64,000 bases of DNA from Phormidesmis priestleyi BC1401 (GTDB lineage Bacteria; Cyanobacteriota; Cyanobacteriia; Leptolyngbyales; Leptolyngbyaceae). Location: contig NZ_LXYR01000001.1 in the NCBI RefSeq assembly GCF_001650195.1, positions 10,358 to 74,357 of the forward strand, given 5' to 3'. A model generated the notes under the pieces. That model was not told the origin of the DNA. It searched no databases and saw only the letters and a program-made list of their open reading frames with translations. Every line of letters begins with the position of its first letter. Position 1 is the first letter of the stretch. Shown one piece after another: positions 25,794 through 34,762 of the stretch. The translations under genes were made by a program, and so were the position numbers.

Positions 25794-26321
25794 TCATCGT
25801 GGATCTGTGGGCACTCCTAGTGGCTGTCCGGCACGGTTGTAGAGCAAAATATCCCACTGTCCTCTCGCGTTCGACTCAAAGGCGATCGTGGCTCCATCAG
25901 CGCTAATCGTTGGGTTCCTCACCTCGGCTCGGATATTCTCGGTCAAGTTGCGTAATTGGCGAAAGTCACGATCGTACAGATAAATTCCTGTGATTCCCTG
26001 CCGACTTCCCGCAAACACAATGTATCGCCCGTTGTCTGAGATCGCTGGACTCGATGCCATCAAATCGAGAGAATTTAGCCCCGGCAAGTCTAGTAACCGC
26101 TGCTCAATAGTGTCATATAGATAAATGTCTTGACTGCCTCGACGATCGGACGCAAACACAATATAACGACCTGCAATGCGCGGAGACACGTCTGAAAATG
26201 GACTATTCAGACTTCGCCCTCCCGGATCAAACGGAAACGGCAGCAACTGCGCCCCTGCACAGCCATTCAGCAGGGTAGCGATCGCAGCCAATCCCAAAAA
26301 AACAAAACGCTTCACACACAA
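25794..26321 (-). CDS. TolB-like (PD40) beta-propeller lipoprotein
   Basis: 175 aa. A lipoprotein signal ends in LNGC (cysteine about residue 21). Then come WD40-like PD40 repeats: RIAGRYIVFASDRRGSQDIYLYD, AISDNGRYIVFAGSRQGITGIYLYD and TISADGATIAFESNARGQWDILLY. Three repeats are too few for a closed propeller, so it may dimerise. It forms a tandem pair with the next gene, 7 bp apart. The role is unknown and the location is likely periplasmic. Confidence 0.82.
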   Translation of the reverse strand: MCVKRFVFLGLAAIATLLNGCAGAQLLPFPFDPGGRSLNSPFSDVSPRIAGRYIVFASDRRGSQDIYLYDTIEQRLLDLPGLNSLDLMASSPAISDNGRYIVFAGSRQGITGIYLYDRDFRQLRNLTENIRAEVRNPTISADGATIAFESNARGQWDILLYNRAGQPLGVPTDPR

Positions 26322-26328
26322 AACCTAA

Positions 26329-26886
26329 CTAAGGAGCCGTCGTCGGTGAGTTAGTCGGACGATCGTTAGGAATATCTAACTCGACAAAAGCACCTCGATC
26401 GAGCACTTCAATATCCCACTGTCCGCGCGTGCTGCTCTCAAAGGCCACATATCGCCCATCGGGGCTAATGCTCGGACGACGCAGCCACCCTTGATAGGCA
26501 GACATCAACACCTGCGATTGCTGAGTGGCTCGATCGTAGAGCCGAATCTCAGGAATGCCCCGATCGCTGGCAATATAAGCGAGATAGCGACCCGTGTAGC
26601 TAAGACTCGGATTTTCAGCGATCGCGCTGGGGCGATTGAGGCGTTGCAGATTGACAAACTTCTGCTGCTCCAAGTTATACAGCAAGATGTTGCGGCTGCC
26701 GTCACGGCTCGACACAAACGCCAAAATGCGACCATCGCCGCTCAGAGCAGGTTGCTCATCGTTGTAGCGGCTGTTGAGCGACATTGACCCGATCGGCGAG
26801 ACCCCTGTAGGGCTGCAAGCGGCGATCGAACCCAGCAAAAGCAACTGAGCCATTAGACTAATTCTCGATCGCAGTTCACTTTTCAC
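26329..26886 (-). CDS. TolB-like (PD40) beta-propeller lipoprotein
   Basis: 185 aa. The lipobox is SIAAC after a hydrophobic stretch. Three PD40 repeats follow, such as ALSGDGRILAFVSSRDGSRNILLY and SISPDGRYVAFESSTRGQWDIEVL. It is clearly paralogous to the gene 7 bp downstream (shared GRYIxFxSxRxGxxxIxLYD), so the pair arose by tandem duplication. Both have the length of half a propeller. Confidence 0.82.
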   Translation of the reverse strand: MKSELRSRISLMAQLLLLGSIAACSPTGVSPIGSMSLNSRYNDEQPALSGDGRILAFVSSRDGSRNILLYNLEQQKFVNLQRLNRPSAIAENPSLSYTGRYLAYIASDRGIPEIRLYDRATQQSQVLMSAYQGWLRRPSISPDGRYVAFESSTRGQWDIEVLDRGAFVELDIPNDRPTNSPTTAP

Positions 26887-27003
26887 ATCACAAGCACCAT
26901 TTCATAACGAATCCCCCCAACTTCTCTCAACATCAGAAGCAGTGGGGGGATCAAGACAGGTGAGATTAACGATCGACGCGCTCAAACAACCTGAACGGTT
27001 AGA

Positions 27004-27762
27004 CTAAGACCCACCCCAGTTGTCATTCTCGTCGTCATTTGGCTCAACGGGACGATAATCGACATAGTCTGAAGACGGCTCCTCTGCATTTCTGCGACGG
27101 TTGGCGATGTCTTCATCGGTTGGGCGAGGTCGTCTCGGCGCAGCAGATCCCTGCGAAGGATTGCCCGATCGCGGCGCAGCATTCCGGCTACGAGGGCGAT
27201 CGTCAAAGTCATTATCAACGGTTGCGTCAATGACAGGATAGTCTGGACGAGCGCGTGGTTTACGAGTTTTGTCAGAAGGATTTAGCCGCTCGTCGCGAGT
27301 CCGATTTGAGGGGCGACGAGCAGCGCGATCGTCATAGTTACCACGCGTCGATCGGACATCTGGGGTGCCTTGAATTCGAGGACGACGCGCCCGCTCATCA
27401 ATCACGTCCTGATCTTCAAACTCAGCGCTTTGACGATAGCGAGAGCTAACCGGACGATCGGAATCTACGATCGGGGTGTTGCGTTTTGCCTGCTCGGTTG
27501 AAACTTTACGAAGACGCAAATTCTCAAGCACAAAGAAAATAGAAGCGCCCGTTAGCAGCACCTGACCAAACTGCATAATCGGGTCAAAGCGCCAGCCATA
27601 AAAAATTAAAATCAAGCCACACAGCAAGCCGACGGCAGAAAAGAAAATATCGGAATCTCTCGACAATTCAGGACGGAACGATCGAACCGCATAAAGCCCC
27701 GCTCCACCGACCGCCAAAATAATCCCAGAAACACTAGCTAGATTGAACTGAAAGTTAACCAT
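27004..27762 (-). CDS. ycf66: Ycf66 family protein
   Basis: 252 aa. The N-terminal ~100 residues match Ycf66: MVNFQFNLASVSGIILAVGGAGLY, two further membrane helices (LCGLILIFYGWRFDP and FGQVLLTGASIFFVLENLRLR). A long low-complexity Arg/Asp/Pro-rich tail (about 110-252) is specific to cyanobacterial versions. It is a thylakoid-associated protein without a settled role, retained in some plastids. It lies downstream of psbX on the same strand. Confidence 0.9.
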   Translation of the reverse strand: MVNFQFNLASVSGIILAVGGAGLYAVRSFRPELSRDSDIFFSAVGLLCGLILIFYGWRFDPIMQFGQVLLTGASIFFVLENLRLRKVSTEQAKRNTPIVDSDRPVSSRYRQSAEFEDQDVIDERARRPRIQGTPDVRSTRGNYDDRAARRPSNRTRDERLNPSDKTRKPRARPDYPVIDATVDNDFDDRPRSRNAAPRSGNPSQGSAAPRRPRPTDEDIANRRRNAEEPSSDYVDYRPVEPNDDENDNWGGS

Positions 27763-28001
27763 TCCCTGTCTCCTAGGTAAGCCTTATGATAGCGAGTTAT
27801 GCCTAAGATCTCCACTGTAGCAAGCACCCGCTCGCTCAGACCTACCAATTGTTTTTTATGCTCTATATGATAAAGCCCAAATTTTACACCCCAAAGCAGA
27901 AACCTCAGCGTTAGCAGGAAGAGTGAACCAAATTCAACCACTGCCCCACTACAGCGGAGGTTTTACCATAGCCAGAAGATTGATTGGGTCGCTGCCTGAC
28001 G

Positions 28002-28121
28002 TTAAGAACGTCGGATTTTGTCTTTTTGACTGATGAGGATCAGCCCGATCGTGGCAGGAACCAGCACCACCACCACGCCAGCCAGCAGGCTCAACAAGAA
28101 ATTTGTTAAAGAAGGTGTCAT
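28002..28121 (-). CDS. psbX: Photosystem II protein PsbX
   Basis: 39 aa, below usual ORF cut-offs. MTPSLTNFLLSLLAG, then VVVVLVPATIGLILIS and the tail QKDKIRRS match PsbX of cyanobacterial PSII nearly residue for residue. It is a single transmembrane helix near cytochrome b559 and influences QB function. An AGAGGAC-type RBS precedes the ATG at 28121. ycf66 follows on the same strand. Confidence 0.95.
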   Translation of the reverse strand: MTPSLTNFLLSLLAGVVVVLVPATIGLILISQKDKIRRS

Positions 28122-28311
28122 CTGTCTCAGCGTCCTCTATCTACAGCAAGCAAATCACCATAATTTTAATCGGTTGCCACACGGTTGTATAGAGCTTTGA
28201 AAAATGGGATCGCGATCGCCCACCCCGCGACTCGTTGAGGACTCGCACCCACCAAACGCTAGAATTAGATGAGACGTGCCAGCACCGCTTCAACTTTTCA
28301 TAAAATGCCCC

Positions 28312-28596
28312 ATGATTTCTTCGACCATCGTCTCGTTGACTCTGAGCATCTTACTCGGACTGATGATTTTTCTGTTTATCATCCGCATCGTCCTCACCTG
28401 GTATCCGCAGGTGGAATTAAAGAAATTTCCCTTTAGTCTGGTGGCGATTCCGACCGAACCCTTTTTGGCGATTACGAGAACGCTAATTCCGCCAATGGGC
28501 GGCGTGGACATTACCCCGATCGTCTGGGTGGGCTTGTTTAGCTTGGCAAGAGAAATCTTGCTTGGGCAGCAAGGGCTTTTGACCCTACTAAACTGA
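28312..28596 (+). CDS. YggT family membrane protein
   Basis: 94 aa from the ATG at 28312 (a GTG at 28276 would add twelve residues). The first hydrophobic helix is LTLSILLGLMIFLFIIRIVLTWYPQ, followed by the conserved loop IPTEPFLAITRTLIPPMGGVDITPIV and a second helix. This is the YGGT/Ycf19 pattern. In cyanobacteria and plastids these proteins act in thylakoid membrane organisation or complex assembly. Confidence 0.85.
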   Translation: MISSTIVSLTLSILLGLMIFLFIIRIVLTWYPQVELKKFPFSLVAIPTEPFLAITRTLIPPMGGVDITPIVWVGLFSLAREILLGQQGLLTLLN

Positions 28597-28614
28597 GAGA
28601 CGAAGGGAGGAATC

Positions 28615-29973
28615 TTATCCCTCGTCTTTTGGCTGCATCACTTTTTCAACAAAATTAGTGTAGATCTCGCCTCTTAGAAACTCTGGCGTTTCTAAGATTT
28701 TTTGATGAAACGCGATCGTCGTCGGCAGTCCCGTAATGGCGCATTCTCGCAGCGCTCGCTTCATGCGGCGAATCGCAGAGGGTCGATCGCTTGCCCAGAC
28801 AATCAGTTTGCCGATCAGCGAATCATAGTAGGGCGGAATCTCATAATCGGTGTAGACGTGAGAATCCATTCGCACACCGGGTCCGCTCGGTGGCAAATAG
28901 CCGCTAATGCGTCCGGGGCTAGGACGAAAGTTAAAATCGGGATCTTCGGCATTGACGCGACACTCGATCGCGTGTCCCCGCAAAACCACTTGATCTTGAG
29001 TAAAACTCAACGCTTCACCCTGAGCGATGCGGATCTGCTCGGCAATCAAATCGATCCCTGTAATCATCTCAGTCACAGGATGTTCGACTTGAATCCGCGT
29101 GTTCATCTCCATAAAATAGAAATCGCCGGATTGGTCGAGCAAAAACTCAACGGTGCCTGCCCCTACATAATTGATCGACTTAGCCGCGAGAACGGCAGCA
29201 TTGCCCATTTTTTCGCGCAACTCTGGGGTCAGCGCAGAACTAGGGGCTTCTTCTAACAGCTTTTGGTGACGACGCTGAATCGAACACTCCCGCTCGCCCA
29301 GGTGAACGACGTTGCCGTGGCTGTCTGCCAAAATCTGAAACTCAATATGTCGGGGATTTTGAACATACTTCTCGACATACACGCCTCCGTTTCCAAAGGC
29401 GGCTTCTGCCTCGCCTTGCGCTGCCATATAGAGTCTGCCCAGGTCTTCATCTGCTGTGACGAGCCGCATTCCTCGCCCACCGCCGCCTGCGGTCGCCTTA
29501 ATAATTACGGGATAGCCCATCGATCGTGCGATTGTCCTCGCTTCCTCTTCATCTTTTACCAATCCTTTGCTGCCCGGAATGGTCGGCACTCCGACGCGCT
29601 GCATCGTTTTTTTGGCGGTCGATTTGTCACCCATCGATCGAATCGAGTCAGGTGAAGGACCGATAAAAACAATTTGATGGTCAGCACAAATCTCTGCAAA
29701 TCGAGCATTTTCTGCCAAGAAACCATAGCCGGGATGAATCGCCGTAGCGTTGCGAGTCAGCGCCGCCGCAATGATATTAGGAATATTGAGATAGCTTTTA
29801 CTGCTAGCGGGTTCACCAATGCAAACGGCTTCATCTGCGAGTTGCACATGCAGCGAATGACGATCAATCGTGGAATGAACCGCAACGGTGGCGATCCCCA
29901 TTTCTTCACAGGTGCGAAGAATTCGGAGGGCGATTTCCCCCCGATTGGCAATCAGAATTTTCGAGAAACGCAT
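28615..29973 (-). CDS. accC: Biotin carboxylase, acetyl-CoA carboxylase subunit
   Basis: 452 aa, typical length. [20 protein letters not shown] at the start, the ATP-grasp glycine loop [14 protein letters not shown] (about 160-172), [15 protein letters not shown] and the biotin carboxylase C-terminal domain are all present. It carboxylates biotin on AccB with ATP and bicarbonate, the first step of fatty acid synthesis. It is monocistronic here. A 7-bp hairpin (29995-30015, TCAGAAG/CTTCTGA) sits in its leader. Confidence 0.97.
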   Translation of the reverse strand: MRFSKILIANRGEIALRILRTCEEMGIATVAVHSTIDRHSLHVQLADEAVCIGEPASSKSYLNIPNIIAAALTRNATAIHPGYGFLAENARFAEICADHQIVFIGPSPDSIRSMGDKSTAKKTMQRVGVPTIPGSKGLVKDEEEARTIARSMGYPVIIKATAGGGGRGMRLVTADEDLGRLYMAAQGEAEAAFGNGGVYVEKYVQNPRHIEFQILADSHGNVVHLGERECSIQRRHQKLLEEAPSSALTPELREKMGNAAVLAAKSINYVGAGTVEFLLDQSGDFYFMEMNTRIQVEHPVTEMITGIDLIAEQIRIAQGEALSFTQDQVVLRGHAIECRVNAEDPDFNFRPSPGRISGYLPPSGPGVRMDSHVYTDYEIPPYYDSLIGKLIVWASDRPSAIRRMKRALRECAITGLPTTIAFHQKILETPEFLRGEIYTNFVEKVMQPKDEG

Positions 29974-29994
29974 GTTCTATGGGTAGGTTCTAAT

Positions 29995-30015
29995 TCAGAA
30001 GATTCACACTTCTGA
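29995..30015 (-). promoter_or_regulatory. Hairpin upstream of accC
   Basis: TCAGAAG and CTTCTGA are a perfect 7-bp inverted repeat with a 7-nt spacer, 22 bp before the accC start. It could be an operator or a leader hairpin; nothing more is visible. Confidence 0.3.
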
Positions 30016-30093
30016 GGGACGCTGAAAGATAGCTTGCCGTGTTTCAACATAACCGATTCAGGACGGTCATTGTTCATCATCAGCATGACAATT

Positions 30094-30807
30094 TCAGTCA
30101 TCGTGTAGTTGCCTCATGACTGCTGGGGCAAGCCCTGACCAGATAGGGGTTTTAACCTTTGCTGCGTCTAACCCGTCTGCTGCCCAAGTATTACAGGTTC
30201 GTAAAATAGAGTAGTGTCCGATCGCTTCATAAAATCCGCTCGTGTCGATCGAGGAGTCTTGAATGCGAATCGGCTGCCCTTGAGGGTCAGGCTGAAACGA
30301 GGCTTTAATAAAATTTACTAATTGCAAATAATCTTTTTGGTTCACCCCCACGCATTTCAGTTCGACATTTTGCTCGTTCGGTAATTCTGAATAGCCTTCT
30401 ACATATAAAGCAGTCGGGTTTCCAGGCATGAATAAACTTCTGAGAACATTGGGAATTTTGACCTGTGACCAACTGGGCGTATTCATATAGAAGTCCCGAT
30501 CGCCCCAGCCAAATTTAAGATATCGATAGTTTTGTTGCGCATCTCGCCCAACTTGATCAAGCGACAAAAACTGACTCCAATCAAACGCTTGATTCTGCAC
30601 CGGAAGAATCAAATTGACGTGCATTGAGTCGCCTGCAGCATAGATTCTAAACGGTTGAGTTTGGCAACTGTGGGCAGGCGTTCCCCATCTTCTAGGCGTG
30701 ACATAGCCAACTCCGAGAAGGGTTGTGGTGATCACAATGGGCGCAACAACATATCGCAAAGTCCGCTTTAGAAAAGTAGAATGTCGCTTGAAAATTTTTT
30801 GATTCAT
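30094..30807 (-). CDS. DUF2459 / TIGR02117 family protein
   Basis: About 237 aa from the ATG at 30807 (MNQKIFKRHSTF); the frame continues upstream without similarity. It has an N-terminal membrane anchor (YVVAPIVITTTLLGVGYV). Then come MHVNLILPV, LKFGWGDRDFYMNTPSW and, near the C-terminus, HYSILRTCNTWAADGL, the family's conserved Tyr/His/Cys-containing segments. These residues resemble a papain-like or NlpC-type arrangement, but activity is unproven. The family is called urease-associated in databases only through neighbourhood. Confidence 0.78.
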   Translation of the reverse strand: MNQKIFKRHSTFLKRTLRYVVAPIVITTTLLGVGYVTPRRWGTPAHSCQTQPFRIYAAGDSMHVNLILPVQNQAFDWSQFLSLDQVGRDAQQNYRYLKFGWGDRDFYMNTPSWSQVKIPNVLRSLFMPGNPTALYVEGYSELPNEQNVELKCVGVNQKDYLQLVNFIKASFQPDPQGQPIRIQDSSIDTSGFYEAIGHYSILRTCNTWAADGLDAAKVKTPIWSGLAPAVMRQLHDD

Positions 30808-30942
30808 GACGGGTGGACAAAACTCTAAAATTACCCTATCGGTGCGATCGTACCCTGCATCCAAGCTGCTAGAAAAACTTCACACTCTCAAGGTTGATCG
30901 ATCGCAGTAAAATCTGAAAGTGTCGCAGAAGGAATTGATTCT

Positions 30943-31608
30943 ATGGCGAAAAAACCTGCTCCAACTGAGAAAAGAATCGTGCTACCGGGGGTCAGTTGGC
31001 AACAGTTTGAGACGCTGTTAGACGAGTTAGGATCTCATCGCACGGCGCGACTAACCTACGATCGCGGCAAACTCGAAATGATGACTCCGCTCGAAGAACA
31101 TCAGCGCTGTAGCCGCCTAATTGAGTCACTGCTTCTCGTCATCGCCGATGAACTAGACGTGCAGATTCACTCAATGGGATCAGTCCTGCTCAAGCGCGCA
31201 GATTTAGAATGTGTCGCTCAACCCGATGCGTCTTATTACCTGACTGACAAAGTCCGACTCTCAAATCGAGCAGAACTCGATCTCAGTCAAGCCCCGCCTC
31301 CTGATATTGCCGTTGAAGTTGCCATCACCAAAAGCGCTTTAAACACGCTGGGGATTTACGCTACGTTGGGGCTGCCGGAAATTTGGCAATATTGGACGAC
31401 GATCGGAGATAATGTCCTCAAAGGAAATTTACTGATCCATCAGTTGCAAAACGGTGAATATGTTCAGCGTCTTGCAAGCCCGACATTTCCGTTTCTGCCA
31501 TCAAAACGAGTGTTAGAGTTCTTAGATCAGAGCGACAAAATTGGGTTAGCTCAAGCGCTGGCAGTCTTTCGGAGTTGGATTCAAGAGCAGCGATCGCTCA
31601 ACACTTAA
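30943..31608 (+). CDS. Uma2 family (DUF820) putative endonuclease
   Basis: 221 aa. LPGVSWQQFETLLDELGSHRTARLTYDRGKLEMMTP is the N-terminal Uma2 pattern; CVAQPDASYYL, PDIAVEVAITKSAL and LPEIWQYW carry the PD-(D/E)XK-like core. Uma2 genes are abundant in cyanobacteria and their role is unclear. The stop overlaps the next start by one base (TAATG). Confidence 0.82.
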   Translation: MAKKPAPTEKRIVLPGVSWQQFETLLDELGSHRTARLTYDRGKLEMMTPLEEHQRCSRLIESLLLVIADELDVQIHSMGSVLLKRADLECVAQPDASYYLTDKVRLSNRAELDLSQAPPPDIAVEVAITKSALNTLGIYATLGLPEIWQYWTTIGDNVLKGNLLIHQLQNGEYVQRLASPTFPFLPSKRVLEFLDQSDKIGLAQALAVFRSWIQEQRSLNT

Positions 31609-32405
31609 TGGATCTTTTTAATTTTCACGAACCCCAAGGAACAGAAGCCCCGATCGTGGCAAATCTTCCTCACAGTGGAATGTTTGTTCCGGGCGCGATC
31701 GCCGCGCAGTTTACACCCGACCATCTGCGCTCGCTCCCCAATACCGACTGGCATCTCGATCGACTCTACGCATCACTTCCTAAGTTAGGAATCACAGTTC
31801 TGCAAGCGACTCACAGCCGATATGTCGTCGATTTGAATCGTCAGGTTAAAGATCCCATTTTTGGCGACTTTTGGACAGCCGCGATTCCTGAAAAAACGGC
31901 ATTTGGACAACCGATTTATCAATCCATTCCTAGCCAGTCAGACATTGAAGGACGGGTTCGAGACTTTTATTTGCCTTATCACGATCGTTTAGCAGCAATT
32001 TTGCAAGAAAAGCTCGATCGCTTTGGCAGAGTCTATCTTCTCGATCTTCACAGCTTTATGGGGCTGATCACCGACCAAATATGTTTAGGCAATCGCAACG
32101 GAGAAACGTCTTCAGAATTTTTGATCTCTATAGTGGAGAAGAGTTTTTTAGAAGCGGACTATCAAGTTGTGAGAAATAAAGTTTTTACAGGAGGTTATAT
32201 CACTCGACATTATGGTCAACTGCCCGGAGTCGAAGCACTGCAAATCGAAGTTCGATATCCCGTCTATTTAGATAACGCCCAGCTTGAAAAATCACAGCCT
32301 CCTGACTGGCGTGTTCCTGAATTTGATGCTGCCAAGAAAAAGTTTGATGCTATCTTCGGCTCTCTCAAAACTATACTTACAAATCCTCCGCCAACCTGTC
32401 TTTAG
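31608..32405 (+). CDS. N-formylglutamate amidohydrolase family protein
   Basis: 265 aa from the ATG at 31608, which overlaps the Uma2 stop. PIVANLPHSGMFVPGAI (N-terminus), LYDLHSFMG-like VYLLDLHSFMG (about residues 145-155) and GYITRHYG are family motifs; the histidines and acid residues bind zinc. Family members remove formyl from N-formylglutamate in histidine degradation, though many are of unknown specificity. No hut genes are nearby. Length matches the family. Confidence 0.85.
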   Translation: MDLFNFHEPQGTEAPIVANLPHSGMFVPGAIAAQFTPDHLRSLPNTDWHLDRLYASLPKLGITVLQATHSRYVVDLNRQVKDPIFGDFWTAAIPEKTAFGQPIYQSIPSQSDIEGRVRDFYLPYHDRLAAILQEKLDRFGRVYLLDLHSFMGLITDQICLGNRNGETSSEFLISIVEKSFLEADYQVVRNKVFTGGYITRHYGQLPGVEALQIEVRYPVYLDNAQLEKSQPPDWRVPEFDAAKKKFDAIFGSLKTILTNPPPTCL

Positions 32406-32850
32406 TTATTTAGAACAGATTCATAAATTCCCTGAACCAAAGCCTCACACCTCACGCATTACTTTATCGCTTCATGATTAAACTCCACACTCATTAGAAG
32501 CCTTGATGAAGATGCACAGACATCCGAAAAGACACCAGGAAATTGCCGTAGAAGTGATGTAGTTTGATCAACTGACTGATTTGAGCAAAACCCTGTTGAT
32601 TAAAGTTCTCTTTATGTTCGGTTCAGATTCAGCCAATTGGCGCTAAGAAGGCAGCTTCTTGCATAACCTTCCGAATTGATCGCTAACCGAGATGTAGAGA
32701 GTAGGAGACATTGGTACCTGTCGATCGCTCAGATCAACTTAGTTAAACGCGAGGCTGTGGAACTCTACCGAGTGTTCTCCAGTCCCAGAAGACGGGAATA
32801 CTATCACACAGCCGACTGACCCCATTTCTACCGAGAGCAACTGAAAGACC
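32406..32850. other. Leader and promoter region of sigC
   Basis: No gene was found. Small inverted segments such as TCCCAGAAGACGGGA (about 32785-32799) may fold in the sigC leader. I cannot assign a promoter with confidence. Confidence 0.4.
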
Positions 32851-34116
32851 ATGATGCCAGCAACCTCTTTTTACGCTGATGCAGAATACGGAAACTCTTC
32901 TCTAGAGAGCTTTCGTCCTCAGAGTTACGATGCAGGTTATGTCGATCGCGATACAGAGCCAGCTTCTGATGACCTGATGGATGTCGAAGTTGAGTATGTC
33001 GATCGCGCAGGACTTCTCGTACCAGTCCGTCAAACGACAGACTTGGTGAGGCTATATCTTCAAGAAATTGGTCGCGTCAGGCTGCTAGGTCGAGATGAGG
33101 AAGTCTCAGAAGCTCAAAGAGTGCAGCGCTATATGCGACTTTTAGAAGAGCGGAACGAAGAAGCTCTCAAAGGCAACGCCTCGATCGAGCGCTATGTGAA
33201 TTTAATCGATGCCCGCGATCGTCTAACTTCTAGTCTGGGGCATCGTCCTTCTCTAGAGCGCTGGGCGGCTGAAGCCAGTGTCACTGTCTCCGATCTCAAG
33301 CCCATTGTGGCAGAGGGCAAGCAGCACTGGGCAAAGCTCGTCGGTCGGTCGGTCGAAGAACTTGAACAGACTCAAACTGAAGGACTTAAAGCAAAAGAAC
33401 ACATGATCAAGGCGAATTTGCGCCTTGTAGTGTCGGTTGCCAAAAAATATCAAAATCGAGGTCTAGAACTGCTGGATTTGATTCAGGAAGGCACACTAGG
33501 TCTAGAACGCGCTGTTGATAAGTTCGATCCGACAAAGGGCTACCGATTCAGCACCTATGCTTACTGGTGGATTCGTCAAGGCATCACCCGCGCGATCGCT
33601 ACTCAAAGCCGCACGATTCGACTCCCAGTTCACATCACCGAAAAGCTTAATAAGATTAAGAAAGCTCAACGCAAAATCGCTCAGGAGAAAGGGCGGACTG
33701 CCACAATCGACGACATCGCGGTTGAGCTAGAGATGACGGCTCCTCAAGTGCGAGAAGTGCTGCTGAGAGTGCCGCGATCGGTGTCTTTAGAAACGAAAGT
33801 CGGTAAAGAAAAAGACACCGAACTGGGTGACTTGCTGGAGACAGAAGAAACCTCGCCTGAAGAAATCTTGATGCGAGAGTCACTTCGCCGCGATTTGCTG
33901 CAACTGCTAGCAGACCTGACAAGCCGAGAGCGGGATGTGATTCAGATGCGCTTTGGTTTGGGCAGTGATGGGCACCCCTACTCACTCGCTGAAATCGGTC
34001 GAGCGCTCGATCTGTCACGCGAGCGAGTCCGTCAAATTGAAGCGAAGGCACTGCAAAAACTGCGCCAGCCCAAACGCCGCAATCGTGTCCGCGACTATCT
34101 AGAATCTTTGAGCTAG
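32851..34116 (+). CDS. sigC: Group 2 sigma-70 factor, SigC type
   Basis: 421 aa. Region 1.2 is TTDLVRLYLQEIGRVRLL. Region 2 is NLRLVVSVAKKYQNRG with GYRFSTYAYWWIRQGI. Region 4 has the helix-turn-helix LAEIGRALDLSRERVRQIEAKA. The N-terminus MPATSFYADAEY matches SigC proteins as I remember them. Group 2 factors are non-essential and direct stress or carbon/nitrogen responses in cyanobacteria. An intrinsic terminator follows. Confidence 0.88.
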   Translation: MMPATSFYADAEYGNSSLESFRPQSYDAGYVDRDTEPASDDLMDVEVEYVDRAGLLVPVRQTTDLVRLYLQEIGRVRLLGRDEEVSEAQRVQRYMRLLEERNEEALKGNASIERYVNLIDARDRLTSSLGHRPSLERWAAEASVTVSDLKPIVAEGKQHWAKLVGRSVEELEQTQTEGLKAKEHMIKANLRLVVSVAKKYQNRGLELLDLIQEGTLGLERAVDKFDPTKGYRFSTYAYWWIRQGITRAIATQSRTIRLPVHITEKLNKIKKAQRKIAQEKGRTATIDDIAVELEMTAPQVREVLLRVPRSVSLETKVGKEKDTELGDLLETEETSPEEILMRESLRRDLLQLLADLTSRERDVIQMRFGLGSDGHPYSLAEIGRALDLSRERVRQIEAKALQKLRQPKRRNRVRDYLESLS

Positions 34117-34224
34117 AACACTCTAATCAACGTGAAGGCATTCTTTCGGGAAAGAAGCTTAAACCCCCTCTCTCACTGAGTTAGAAGCATCCCCTTTACA
34201 GTCTCCGGCTTTGAGTATCATCTC

Positions 34225-34262
34225 AACAAGGTGACTTTCTTGCAAATTACCTTGTTTTTTTA
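34225..34262 (+). terminator. Intrinsic terminator of sigC
   Basis: AACAAGGT (34225-34232) and ACCTTGTT (34249-34256) form a perfect 8-bp stem followed by a run of T residues. Confidence 0.7.
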
Positions 34263-34269
34263 TATGCTA

Positions 34270-34301
34270 TATTCTCAAGAAAGGAGGCTTTGTTGAGAAT
34301 A
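34270..34301 (+). promoter_or_regulatory. 9-bp inverted repeat spanning the RBS and start of the Fur-family gene
   Basis: TATTCTCAA (34270-34278) is exactly inverted as TTGAGAATA (34293-34301). The spacer holds the Shine-Dalgarno AAGGAGG and the right arm includes the A of the start codon. It could be a metalloregulator operator or an RNA hairpin controlling translation. A related TTGAG..CTCAA motif lies upstream at 34211-34226. Confidence 0.5.
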
Positions 34302-34762
34302 TGAATGCTTCTGTATACACCGCAGCTTCTCTAAAAGCTGAACTAAACGAAAAAGGTTGGCGTTTAACTCCACAGCGCGAAACCATCCTGCAGGTCTTTC
34401 AAAACTTGCCTGAAGGAAACCATCTGAGTGCAGAAGACCTCTACGACGCGCTGCAAGCCGATGGGGAAGGCATTAGTCTATCCACAATTTATCGCACCCT
34501 TAAAATGATGGCGCGAATGGGAATCTTGCGGGAGTTAGAGCTTGCTGAAGGGCACAAACACTATGAGATCAATCAGCCTCACCCCTATCATCACCATCAT
34601 CTGATCTGCGTGCGGTGCAGTAAAACGATCGAGTTCAAAAGTGACCCTATTCTCAAAATCGGTACTAAAGCGGCACAGAGAGAAGGCTATCACCTGCTCG
34701 ACTGTCAGTTGACCATCCACGCTGTTTGCCCAACCTGCCAAAGATCGCTGCTGCCCAGTTAG
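34301..34762 (+). CDS. Fur-family metalloregulator
   Basis: 153 aa. A winged-helix N-domain (GWRLTPQRETILQVF, STIYRTLKMM) is followed by a dimerisation domain with the histidine cluster PYHHHHLICVRC. Two CxxC pairs (CVRC and CPTC near the end) form the structural zinc site. Zur, PerR and Fur types share this layout; I cannot decide between them from the visible residues. A strong RBS AAGGAGG lies within the inverted repeat. The stop overlaps the stop of the convergent gene by three bases. Confidence 0.9.
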   Translation: MNASVYTAASLKAELNEKGWRLTPQRETILQVFQNLPEGNHLSAEDLYDALQADGEGISLSTIYRTLKMMARMGILRELELAEGHKHYEINQPHPYHHHHLICVRCSKTIEFKSDPILKIGTKAAQREGYHLLDCQLTIHAVCPTCQRSLLPS

